A DNA stretch of 8,586 nucleotides from NCBI GenBank assembly GCA_902792495.1, contig CADBAC010000097.1, positions 1 to 8,586 of the forward strand, in the 5' to 3' direction. Below are positions 1-6,198 of the stretch, one piece after another. Every line of letters starts with the position of its first letter. The first letter of the stretch is position 1. The notes below the pieces were generated by a model. That model was not told where the DNA came from. It searched no databases and saw only the letters and a list, made by a program, of their open reading frames with translations. The DNA comes from Ruminococcus flavefaciens. GTDB taxonomy: Bacteria; Bacillota; Clostridia; Oscillospirales; Ruminococcaceae. A program made the position numbers and the translations under genes.

Positions 1-2948
1 CCTGTTACACTGAATCCCATAACGAACTTACCGTTCTTGTCGTAGAGATTGTACCAGAATTCCTTAGTACCGCTGAGTGTGATGCCGTATTCAAGCTTGA
101 TAACACCTTCGGATTCGGTAGTTGTAGTATCGCCTAATCGGAAAGTACCGCTGTAGATATCGTCCCCCTTGATGTAAAGGTACTGATTCGGCTTATCTGC
201 ATTTTCCCATGTGCCTGAAAGTGCCTTGACACTTACACCTGAAGCAGGAGCATTCTTTACTTCATAGAAACCGTAATCGTTTGGTTCATCAGTAATTGCT
301 GTAGTTGTTGTCTGTTCCTCAGGCTTTTTAGTGGTTGTGGTAGTTGCTGCGGACTTTGTTGTAGTTGAGTCAGCCTTAGCAGTTGTGGTCTCAGGCTTTG
401 TTGTGGTATCTTCAGCCTTTGTTGTAACTTCAGCAGTTGTGGTAGTAGTTTCTGTACCTGTACCTGTTGTAGTTGTCTGGATGATATTCTCTTCTTCCAT
501 GTACTGCATAAGGCTTCCCTTATAGCCTGTTGAAGTCTTAGCGTAGTATGTGAGAAGTACAGAAGCGTCACGGCCGTCTATGATTCCGTCGCCGTTGATA
601 TCGCCGAAGAGGTCTGTGAGAGGCTTGGCAGTTGTTGTAACAGGAGCAGTAGTTGTAGTAGTCAGAGAAGCAGGATCGAATTCACCGAGTTCCATATCGT
701 AAATAGCCGGATTAACTGCCGGGCTGGAGTTAACAGAAAATCTTACAACTTTGCAGTCCTTTGTATCGAGTCCGAATGGGAAAGGTTCGCTGTTTCCTTT
801 GATACTGAAAGTTTTATACAATACATTATCCTTAAAGATATTCAATGTAACTGAATCAGAATCGTAAACCCTGTTAGCAACACCGATAGAGAACTTCATT
901 CCGTCAACGTTTTCTGTATTGAAGCTTACTGTACAGGGAGCAACACTGCCTGTACGTGGGAATACAAAACCGGAATAGTATTTCTTGCCACCGACAGTAA
1001 ATGAATTAGCTTCGTCAGATCCGCCTGTATATTTTGTGACATTTACAGCCTTGAATCCTGACTTGATGAACTCATTTTCATCCTTATATTCAGGGATGGA
1101 AGGAGCATTCACAGGTGCAAGTTTATCGGCTCTGATATTTGCGATACCGTACTTGAGATAAGCACTGTCCAGGTGGAACTCAAAGCGGAGAACCTTACCC
1201 TTGGAAACATCAAGACTTGTCTCGGTGATCGGAATATTCAGTGTGAGATTGATCTTCTCTTTCAGTTCGTTATCAAGGTAAACATTTACATAGCCTTCGT
1301 GGTCGTTTTCCCAGCTATCAAGGCAGCCTGTATCCCATGTTATCTTTTCAAAATCTTCAACATTAAATGAAATATTATGAACTATAGGGTTATAGTCTCC
1401 TACGACTACAAAACCGTCATGATAGGTTCTGCCGTTCATGTTGAATGCTTCCTTGTCGGATTCACCTGAATAAATAGTAAAAGCACCTTTTTCATAGTTG
1501 AATGCACTCTTGATAAGGCTTGCTGTATCCTTAGTTTCAGCAACCGTTGAATCAAGACCTGCTGAGAGATCGTCAACTTTGACATCCATCATTGCATAGT
1601 GAGAAGCATAAGCACTGCATACGAAGCGGATATTTTTAGCGTCCTTGACATCGAATTCATAATCAGTTGTCAGCATATCCGGAGAAAGAGGGATCTTTTT
1701 GATCTCCTTATTATCTATGAATACACCGAGTGAACCACCCTCAGCATTCTGTGAGTCCTGTCTTCCCACTGAGAATGAGATCTTATCATGATTCTCAACA
1801 TTGAAAGAAACAGCGCCTGTAGGATCATTTGAAAATGTGTCGAAGTTAATTCCCTGATAGTATGAACGTCCGTTTACATTGAAGCTTTTGCCCTTTTCGT
1901 CACCGTAGTAAATAGTGGCTTTGTTAAGATCATAAGCGCTTTCGAGAAGTGACTTTGAATCCTTGAACTCAGGAACAGCAGCCTTTTTGGAAATAGCAAG
2001 ATCATCCAGCTGGATATCACCTGCGCCGTAAGCACAGTTTCCTTCACCGGCGAATTCCATTCTGAGGTAGCTTGAACCCTTTGGTATAGCTATGCTGCAA
2101 TCCTTGAGCGGTTCGCCGTATGAAACTTTCTTGGTATCGACAAGCTTGCCGTCGATGTAGAAATTGAATACACCATCTGCACTTACGGTACCGTCAATGT
2201 TACCTAATGTGAAGTTCAGCTTTGAACAGTTCTCTACATTGAAACCAATTGTAGCAACATAGCCCTTATATCCATGACTGAAAGTAATACCTTCATGGTA
2301 AGTTCTGCCGTTCATGTTGAAGGACTTGGTCTCATCAGTGCCGGTATACAGTGTAACATTGTCTCCATCGTATGCACCGCCTATAACGCTGGACATATCC
2401 TTATAAATAGTTCTTGTTGACGGAATGGCCGGCTTGTCTGTATCTGTTGTGATATCGCCCAGAGCGTAGTTAGCTGCATAACCGTTTTCCATTATGAATG
2501 ATACCTGCTTAGCCTTTGAAACGTCCATATCATACTTGTAAGCGTTCATGGTCCATTTCAGTTCAATGGTATCAGTGAGTTTATCATCTACATAGACTTT
2601 GATTCCTGAGTCGTATTTGTTAGCGTTTTCGATGTGGCCGAGAGTGAAAGAGAGGGATTTTGCTGATGAAACATCAAATGTTATCTCGGAAGTGGTATTA
2701 GTGTGCTCACGGAAAACAATACCGTTATTGTAGATCCTTCCGCACATTTTGAATGTAGCGGACTTGTCATCCTTGTATATACCTACGTTTTTGTGGGAAA
2801 CGATGGGGAGAGAGGTATAGAATGTTTCTGCAGCGTCAGCTGCATTTACAGTCAGAGCAAGCTCAGGGGCTATGCTTTCTGCGATAGGTGCAGAAGCACC
2901 TACCAGCGCAAACGCCATAGCGGCGGCTGCAAATTTCTTCATCTTCAT
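1..2948 (-). CDS. Secreted multidomain protein: five NPCBM-like repeats, dockerin-type loop, Thr-rich linkers (C-terminus outside window)
   Basis: The frame is open from the ATG at 2948 to the window edge (982 complete codons, no stop seen). AGGAGG (2960-2965) lies 11 nt upstream. Residues 1-35 form a signal peptide (MKMKK, then an Ala-rich hydrophobic core, then VNAAD). Five related units follow at about 43-170, 185-318, 332-460, 470-609 and 623-757. They share a pattern like F-x-M-x-GR-x-Y-x-x-G, SFNVEN, a G-x-x-D turn, V-x-x-D-x-K-L and DVSKAK, which matches the NPCBM carbohydrate-binding beta-sandwich family. A Thr-rich linker precedes one dockerin-type EF-hand loop (DINGDGIIDGRD, about 783-794) followed by a helix ending YYAKTSTG; no second loop is visible. 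A TTT-rich linker (about 824-884) leads to an unrecognised C-terminal domain. Family knowledge suggests an extracellular, possibly cellulosome- or surface-associated, glycan-binding protein. No catalytic domain is seen in this part. Substrate unknown. Confidence 0.85.
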   Translation of the reverse strand, partial: MKMKKFAAAAMAFALVGASAPIAESIAPELALTVNAADAAETFYTSLPIVSHKNVGIYKDDKSATFKMCGRIYNNGIVFREHTNTTSEITFDVSSAKSLSFTLGHIENANKYDSGIKVYVDDKLTDTIELKWTMNAYKYDMDVSKAKQVSFIMENGYAANYALGDITTDTDKPAIPSTRTIYKDMSSVIGGAYDGDNVTLYTGTDETKSFNMNGRTYHEGITFSHGYKGYVATIGFNVENCSKLNFTLGNIDGTVSADGVFNFYIDGKLVDTKKVSYGEPLKDCSIAIPKGSSYLRMEFAGEGNCAYGAGDIQLDDLAISKKAAVPEFKDSKSLLESAYDLNKATIYYGDEKGKSFNVNGRSYYQGINFDTFSNDPTGAVSFNVENHDKISFSVGRQDSQNAEGGSLGVFIDNKEIKKIPLSPDMLTTDYEFDVKDAKNIRFVCSAYASHYAMMDVKVDDLSAGLDSTVAETKDTASLIKSAFNYEKGAFTIYSGESDKEAFNMNGRTYHDGFVVVGDYNPIVHNISFNVEDFEKITWDTGCLDSWENDHEGYVNVYLDNELKEKINLTLNIPITETSLDVSKGKVLRFEFHLDSAYLKYGIANIRADKLAPVNAPSIPEYKDENEFIKSGFKAVNVTKYTGGSDEANSFTVGGKKYYSGFVFPRTGSVAPCTVSFNTENVDGMKFSIGVANRVYDSDSVTLNIFKDNVLYKTFSIKGNSEPFPFGLDTKDCKVVRFSVNSSPAVNPAIYDMELGEFDPASLTTTTTAPVTTTAKPLTDLFGDINGDGIIDGRDASVLLTYYAKTSTGYKGSLMQYMEEENIIQTTTTGTGTETTTTTAEVTTKAEDTTTKPETTTAKADSTTTKSAATTTTTKKPEEQTTTTAITDEPNDYGFYEVKNAPASGVSVKALSGTWENADKPNQYLYIKGDDIYSGTFRLGDTTTTESEGVIKLEYGITLSGTKEFWYNLYDKNGKFVMGFSVT

Positions 2949-2986
2949 TTTTGTGGATTCCTCCTATATAATATTTTAATACCGCT

Positions 2987-3015
2987 ATTATATCACTTTC
3001 TCCACCTTTTGTCAA
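2987..3015 (-). promoter_or_regulatory. Consensus sigma-A promoter of the NPCBM/dockerin gene
   Basis: On the minus strand the sequence reads TTGACA (3010-3015), exactly 17 bases, then TATAAT (2987-2992). Both hexamers match the consensus perfectly. The predicted start near 2980 gives a leader of about 30 nt before the ATG at 2948. Confidence 0.85.
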
Positions 3016-3040
3016 TATTATACAGCAGAAAGTTAATTCA

Positions 3041-3067
3041 GCACAATTTTTGTGCGGTGTTGCCTTA
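3041..3067. repeat. Short copy of the TTTGTGCGGTGTTGCCTTA repeat
   Basis: The 19 bases at 3049-3067 are identical to 4669-4687, the right arm of the large inverted repeat at 4637-4686. Here the left arm is missing and is replaced by a 6-bp hairpin, GCACAA (3041-3046) pairing with TTGTGC (3050-3055). It lies between two divergent promoters and may be the remnant of a dispersed intergenic element. Confidence 0.7.
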
Positions 3068-3087
3068 ATGAAATTTTAGTGAAAGTA

Positions 3088-3116
3088 TTGTATTTTCCGT
3101 CGGAATACTGTATAAT
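3088..3116 (+). promoter_or_regulatory. Promoter of the 3173 gene, with an inverted repeat across the spacer
   Basis: TTGTAT (3088-3093), 17 bases, then a perfect TATAAT (3111-3116). The inverted repeat AGTATT (3084-3089) / AATACT (3104-3109) overlaps the -35 element and abuts the -10 element, so it could be an operator. The operator role is inference only. Confidence 0.7.
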
Positions 3117-3120
3117 GAAG

Positions 3121-3149
3121 CTGACAGCGGCAGAGTGCCGTTCAGTCAG
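3121..3149 (+). promoter_or_regulatory. Stem-loop at the predicted mRNA 5' end
   Basis: CTGAC (3121-3125) pairs with GTCAG (3145-3149), and inside it CGGCA pairs with TGCCG around a GAG loop. With transcription predicted to begin near 3123, this would be an mRNA 5'-end hairpin, often stabilising. AGGAGG at 3159-3164 follows, 8 nt before the ATG. Confidence 0.45.
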
Positions 3150-3172
3150 AAATGATATAGGAGGAATAAGAA

Positions 3173-3637
3173 ATGGAAAACAACAATATGTCAAACGAGG
3201 AAAAGCTGGCTAAGTTCCTGGAGGAGATACGCAAACTGGGGAACATCCGCATGGATGGCGAAACACCTTCAATGGAGAAAAAGACCATCGATCAGCAGGC
3301 TGAGGAAGTTTTTGAGGCTATTAGCAAGAAAGTCGGTGAAGCTGAGAAAATGGTGAAGAACATCGTTAACGAGCCTGCAAAGGATACAAAGGTAAGTGAT
3401 ACTGCCGCCGACAAGTCTCACACAAATGAGATAGACAAGGACAATATCATGGAGCTTCTCTATAAGGAATACTGCACAAGAAACAGCGATGTCAGCAAAC
3501 TTCTTGCCGAAATGGTTTCCTGTGAGGACAAGTCCGAAAGAGAGCGTATAGCAAAACGTATCAGCAATGCTTACGGCTCCGAAAAAAGGAAAGCTTTCAA
3601 GGCAGGCTTTGATTCTGCAAAGGAACTGCTTAAATAA
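3173..3637 (+). CDS. Small charged cytoplasmic protein of unknown function
   Basis: 154 residues starting at ATG 3173, with AGGAGG 8 nt upstream and a good promoter 57 nt before the start. I do not recognise the family. The protein is highly charged, rich in Lys and Glu, and lacks a signal peptide or membrane segment. Residues 9-70 look helical (KLAKFLEEIRKL, EEVFEAISKKVGEAEKMVKNI). A hydrophilic linker follows (about 70-85), then a second helical part (about 90-154: IMELLYKEYC, SERERIAKRI, SAKELLK). That suggests two small helical regions joined by a flexible linker, possibly a protein-interaction module. It is a single-gene transcript: the gene upstream is divergent, and a terminator follows within 15 bases. 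It is read as a real gene because promoter, ribosome site, open frame and terminator all agree. Confidence 0.75.
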   Translation: MENNNMSNEEKLAKFLEEIRKLGNIRMDGETPSMEKKTIDQQAEEVFEAISKKVGEAEKMVKNIVNEPAKDTKVSDTAADKSHTNEIDKDNIMELLYKEYCTRNSDVSKLLAEMVSCEDKSERERIAKRISNAYGSEKRKAFKAGFDSAKELLK

Positions 3638-3651
3638 ACCGAAAAATAAAA

Positions 3652-3683
3652 TGCCCCTGAGTGTTTCAAAGCACTCAGGGGCA
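3652..3683. terminator. Bidirectional rho-independent terminator between convergent genes
   Basis: A perfect 12-bp stem, TGCCCCTGAGTG (3652-3663) with CACTCAGGGGCA (3672-3683), encloses an 8-base loop. On the minus strand it is followed by TTTTATTTTT, a good U-tract ending the TraX-family transcript. On the plus strand the tail is weaker (ATGTGTTTATTTA) but follows the 3173 gene stop by 14 bases. Confidence 0.85.
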
Positions 3684-3718
3684 ATGTGTTTATTTATGCT
3701 GCTAAGGTGGATCAGGAT

Positions 3719-4522
3719 TTACTTCGCTATCATCTGGAATAACCATTGCAGGAACAAATGCAGCGGATACCAGACGTAGAAAAAGTATTTGGAAAATAAC
3801 GGGAAATGTCCTTTATTACCATTGTAGAAAAATGTGATGACGATCCCTGCTGCCCATTCAGGTAACAGATAGATAAAAAACAAAGATGTGTCCGGTATAC
3901 TGCCTAAGCTTACACAGAGAATACCGTACATCAGGAGCATATAGCTTGCAAGCCGTATAAGCGGCTTTTCACGGAGCAGATCAAACAGCAGCATTATCAT
4001 TATTCCGCTGACAGCCCATTCGCAGTTAAGCAGCCGGCTTATACCCATCAATGCGGCGATAGCCAGAATGCGCAGCGGCAGTTTCCAGTCACAATGCAGA
4101 ACAATCAGTGCCGCAAGTCCCAGAAAGAGCGTCATAAGCACACTCCATTGCAGGAGCAGATTATGAACCGTCAGGCCTCCCGCCAATATCAGCGAATGAG
4201 GTATCTGAGTAATGACTGCAAAAATCAGTAGCCGTATCGCATACTTTGATCTCGATTTGGTATAGTGAAATCCTTCCGATATAAAAAAGAAGAATACAGG
4301 AGGAGCAAAGAATTCCAATGCGCCAACGATCATTAACAACGGTCTTGAGTGAAATAATGCATAAACTGTTAATTGCCAATGACCGAGAGTCATCAGTGCC
4401 AGAGCAATATATTTGAGCAGGTCACGATTGATCAACTGTAAAGGAAAATCTTTGTTCAGCAGTTTGCGGTCAAGATCTGAAAGAAATGATTTTTTTATAA
4501 CTTTTTCTGATTCTGTTTCCAT
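3719..4522 (-). CDS. TraX-family integral membrane protein
   Basis: 267 residues from the ATG at 4522, chosen because GGAGG (4529-4533) sits 6 nt upstream; the longer frame to 4600 runs into a terminator hairpin and lacks a ribosome site. After a charged N-terminus (1-35), several hydrophobic segments follow (about 37-58, 62-82, 95-117, 121-143, 149-163, 168-182, 190-207, 213-232, 245-263). The family marks are an early KYIALALMTLGHW segment, a central FFISEGFHYTKS and the C-terminal FSKYFFYVWYPLHL motif of TraX proteins. TraX of the F plasmid acetylates the pilin N-terminus; chromosomal homologues in Clostridia are common and their substrates are unknown, so acyl transfer is only a family-based guess. 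No conjugation gene is nearby. It has its own promoter and terminator, so it is probably monocistronic. Confidence 0.85.
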   Translation of the reverse strand: METESEKVIKKSFLSDLDRKLLNKDFPLQLINRDLLKYIALALMTLGHWQLTVYALFHSRPLLMIVGALEFFAPPVFFFFISEGFHYTKSRSKYAIRLLIFAVITQIPHSLILAGGLTVHNLLLQWSVLMTLFLGLAALIVLHCDWKLPLRILAIAALMGISRLLNCEWAVSGIMIMLLFDLLREKPLIRLASYMLLMYGILCVSLGSIPDTSLFFIYLLPEWAAGIVITFFYNGNKGHFPLFSKYFFYVWYPLHLFLQWLFQMIAK

Positions 4523-4556
4523 AAAGCACCTCCGAATTTGTTGCAAAATATTATAT

Positions 4557-4585
4557 ATTATATCATACTTATGTTTAAAAGTCAA
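4557..4585 (-). promoter_or_regulatory. Promoter of the TraX-family gene
   Basis: Minus strand: TTGACT (4580-4585), 17 bases, TATAAT (4557-4562), with TG one base upstream of the -10 (extended -10). The -35 touches the U-tract of the upstream gene's terminator, so one transcription unit ends where the next begins. Confidence 0.8.
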
Positions 4586-4635
4586 CAAAAATAAAGCCAT
4601 AATATTTCTGACTGCATATCAGAAATACTATGGCT
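4584..4635 (-). terminator. Rho-independent terminator downstream of DAHP synthase
   Basis: A 17-bp stem with one mismatch (4595-4611 with 4619-4635) and a 7-base loop is followed on the minus strand by a T-rich tail (TTTATTTTTGTTG, 4583-4595). It lies about 85 bases after the DAHP synthase stop codon, on the far side of the inverted repeat at 4637-4686. Confidence 0.75.
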
Positions 4636-4636
4636 A

Positions 4637-4686
4637 AAGGCAACACCGCACAAAGCCTGCCTGACGGCTTTGTGCGGTGTTGCCTT
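4637..4686. repeat. Perfect 21-bp inverted repeat with 8-base loop
   Basis: The arms 4637-4657 and 4666-4686 are exact reverse complements; the loop is TGCCTGAC. Its right arm recurs as a 19-base identity at 3049-3067. There is no U-tract directly next to it. The perfect symmetry and second copy favour a small mobile or dispersed palindromic element over an ordinary terminator, though it may also help stop transcription. Confidence 0.75.
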
Positions 4687-4720
4687 AAAACTTCTGTATC
4701 AGCTCTGAATATAATGCTTA

Positions 4721-5824
4721 TCAGAGAAGGTCTGCAAGGTCGAGGACAAGCTTTTCGGTCTTTGTCCATCCGAGACAGGGGTCTGTGATGGACTTGCCGT
4801 AGATGTTCTCGCCTATCTTCTGTGAGCCGTCTTCAATGTAACTTTCGATCATGAGGCCCTTGACAAGCTTGTTGATATCTTCGCTGTGGCGCATACTGTG
4901 GAGTATCTCCTTTGCGATGCGCACCTGTTCGCCGTACTGCTTGCCTGAGTTGGAGTGGTTGGTATCAACGATAAGAGCAGGATTCTTCAGCTCCTTTTCC
5001 GCATAGATCTTTGCAAGATTGTGGATATCTTCAAAGTGATAATTGGGGAATGACTGACCTCTGTCGTTGACATAGCCTCTGAGAATGGCATGAGCGTAAG
5101 GGTTGCCGTCGCTGCGGACTTCGCATCCTCTGTAGATGAAAGCGTGGTGGTGCTGAGCGGCGGTTATGGAGTTCATCATAACCGAGATATCGCCGCCTGT
5201 GGGGTTCTTCATACCGACAGGGATATCAACTCCGCTGGAAACAAGGCGGTGCTGCTGATTCTCAACGGAACGGGCTCCGATAGCGATATATGAGAGCAGA
5301 TCGTCGAGGTAGCTGAAATTCTCAGGGTAGAGCATTTCGTCAGCGGTAGTGAAGCCTGTTTCGGAAAGCACACGCATATGCAGATTTCTGACAGCAATGA
5401 TACCGCTTTTCAGGTCGGGCATAGCCTGCGGATCGGGCTGATGGAGCATACCCTTGTAGCCGTCGCCTGTGGTTCTGGGCTTGCCTGTGTAGACACGGGG
5501 GATCATCATGATCTTGTCCTTGACTTTTTCCTGGAGTTCACGGAGACGGGTGATATAATCGAGAACGCTGTCCTCGTTGTCGGCTGAGCATGGGCCGATT
5601 ATCAGGAGGAATTTGTCTGACTCTCCTGTGAATATTTTCTTTACTTCTGCGTCACGTCCTGCCTTGATGTCAATGAGTTCCTGTGAAAGGTCTGACTCTC
5701 CTGTGAATATTTTCTTTACTTCTGCGTCACGTCCTGCCTTGATGTCAATGAGTTCCTGTGAAAGGGGATGAGCTGCCTTTAATTCCGAAGGGTGTGGCAG
5801 TTCACGGATGATATTGAGTGCCAT
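4721..5824 (-). CDS. aroG: 3-deoxy-7-phosphoheptulonate (DAHP) synthase, class I, with 25-residue N-terminal duplication
   Basis: Condenses phosphoenolpyruvate and erythrose 4-phosphate to DAHP, the entry step of the shikimate pathway, in the cytoplasm. Start MALNIIRELP at 5824 is preferred: GGAAG (5832-5836) is 7 nt upstream, while the ATG at 5842 lacks a good site. The 367 residues show the AroF/G/H-type motifs: IIGPCS (75-80), RVYTGKPRTTGDGYKG (110-125, PEP binding), GARSVENQQHR (183-193), GMKNPTGGD (204-212), DTNHSNSGK (287-295, metal ligand His), IESYIEDGSQ (326-335) and SITDPCLGW (345-353, metal ligand Asp). Residues 21-45 are repeated exactly as 46-70; without the copy the length would be 342, near the E. 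coli AroG size of about 350. Catalytic residues appear intact. The isozyme letter cannot be decided from sequence, so the symbol is nominal. aroC lies upstream on the same strand. Confidence 0.9.
   Translation of the reverse strand: MALNIIRELPHPSELKAAHPLSQELIDIKAGRDAEVKKIFTGESDLSQELIDIKAGRDAEVKKIFTGESDKFLLIIGPCSADNEDSVLDYITRLRELQEKVKDKIMMIPRVYTGKPRTTGDGYKGMLHQPDPQAMPDLKSGIIAVRNLHMRVLSETGFTTADEMLYPENFSYLDDLLSYIAIGARSVENQQHRLVSSGVDIPVGMKNPTGGDISVMMNSITAAQHHHAFIYRGCEVRSDGNPYAHAILRGYVNDRGQSFPNYHFEDIHNLAKIYAEKELKNPALIVDTNHSNSGKQYGEQVRIAKEILHSMRHSEDINKLVKGLMIESYIEDGSQKIGENIYGKSITDPCLGWTKTEKLVLDLADLL
5615..5765 (-). repeat. Exact 75-bp tandem duplication inside DAHP synthase
   Basis: 5616-5690 and 5691-5765 are identical at every base, with one extra matching base at 5615/5690. 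The period is 75 bp, so the frame is kept and 25 residues (starting LSQELIDIKAG, ending TGESD) are doubled just before the first core strand (KFLLIIGPCS). Confidence 0.95.
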
Positions 5825-5929
5825 TGGTATACTTCCTTTCATATTTATATAAGGGGATTCCCTTGTTAGCTTCAGAAGTGTCAGTCTCTCATTGTCATAT
5901 TTCAGTGTCTGTTTGTGCTGTCGTGATCC

Positions 5930-6065
5930 GGGCGGATGATATCCGCCCCTACAGATTCTGTTTAATTATATTTTTATGAGGGCGCTCGGAAAGCACCCCT
6001 ACAAAATAATTTTTGAGAATTGAAAATGTAAGTGGTGTGGGCTGTCGGGGACGCCAGCCCCTACA
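5930..6065 (-). repeat. Three degenerate TGTAGGGG-type palindromic intergenic repeats
   Basis: Copies at 5930-5953, 5980-6003 and 6039-6065 each begin, on the minus strand, with TGTAGGGG and end with a CCC that pairs back to it. Copy 1 has a perfect 8-bp stem (GGGCGGAT/ATCCGCCC, 3-base loop), copy 2 a 7-bp stem with one mismatch, and copy 3 a 6-bp stem (GGGCTG/CAGCCC). The arms differ while TGTAGGGG is constant, and pairing is largely kept despite the differences. This resembles dispersed REP-like elements of Clostridia genomes. The region 5825-6198 has no gene. Confidence 0.7.
5965..5970 (-). promoter_or_regulatory. Possible -10 element for DAHP synthase
   Basis: A perfect TATAAT on the minus strand, 140 bases before the DAHP synthase start, between repeat copies 1 and 2. 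The -35 is poor (TTTCCG at 16-base spacing). Read-through from aroC is the alternative source of transcription. Confidence 0.3.
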
Positions 6066-6198
6066 AATTGTACGTTCGCCCATATATAACAAGAAGTGAC
6101 GTCGAGCGAAAGCAGAGTAACCGCAACGTAAAGAGTAAGCGAGCGTAGCAAGCGAAACGTGATCGGGGTCAAGCTGCCGTCAGCTTGCTCAACGGCGG
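6066..6198. other. Gene-free purine-rich tract downstream of aroC
   Basis: About 6091-6166 is strongly purine-biased on the plus strand, with recurring short words (GAGCG, AGCG, GAGTAA, AACGT). A 7-bp hairpin follows (CAAGCTG 6170-6176 / CAGCTTG 6181-6187), 12 bases after the aroC stop, without a U-tract. It is a weak candidate aroC transcript end. No open frame or RNA gene was recognised. Confidence 0.4.

Noticed and set aside
257..571. Open frames on both strands across the Thr-codon-rich linker
   Set aside because: They are shadows of the repetitive ACA/ACT codons of the real minus-strand gene: Gln/Leu-rich or Val-rich low-complexity products without ribosome sites.
2703..3068. 121-residue plus-strand open frame
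   Set aside because: It is antisense to the signal-peptide region of the large secreted protein and covers that gene's promoter; no ribosome site and no family likeness.
4523..4600. Longer start for the TraX-family protein
   Set aside because: The ATG at 4600 lies in the upstream terminator stem and upstream of the promoter -10; GGAGG precedes the ATG at 4522.
4637..4686. Simple terminator for DAHP synthase
   Set aside because: No T-run directly follows either arm, and a better terminator lies next to it at 4584-4635; listed as a repeat instead.
5825..5842. Upstream ATG for DAHP synthase
   Set aside because: No good ribosome site precedes it, and the AAAGGAAG inside this segment is well placed for the ATG at 5824.
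5930..6065. CRISPR array
   Set aside because: Only three diverged palindromic copies with unequal spacing (50 and 59 bases) and variable arms; no uniform repeats or cas genes.
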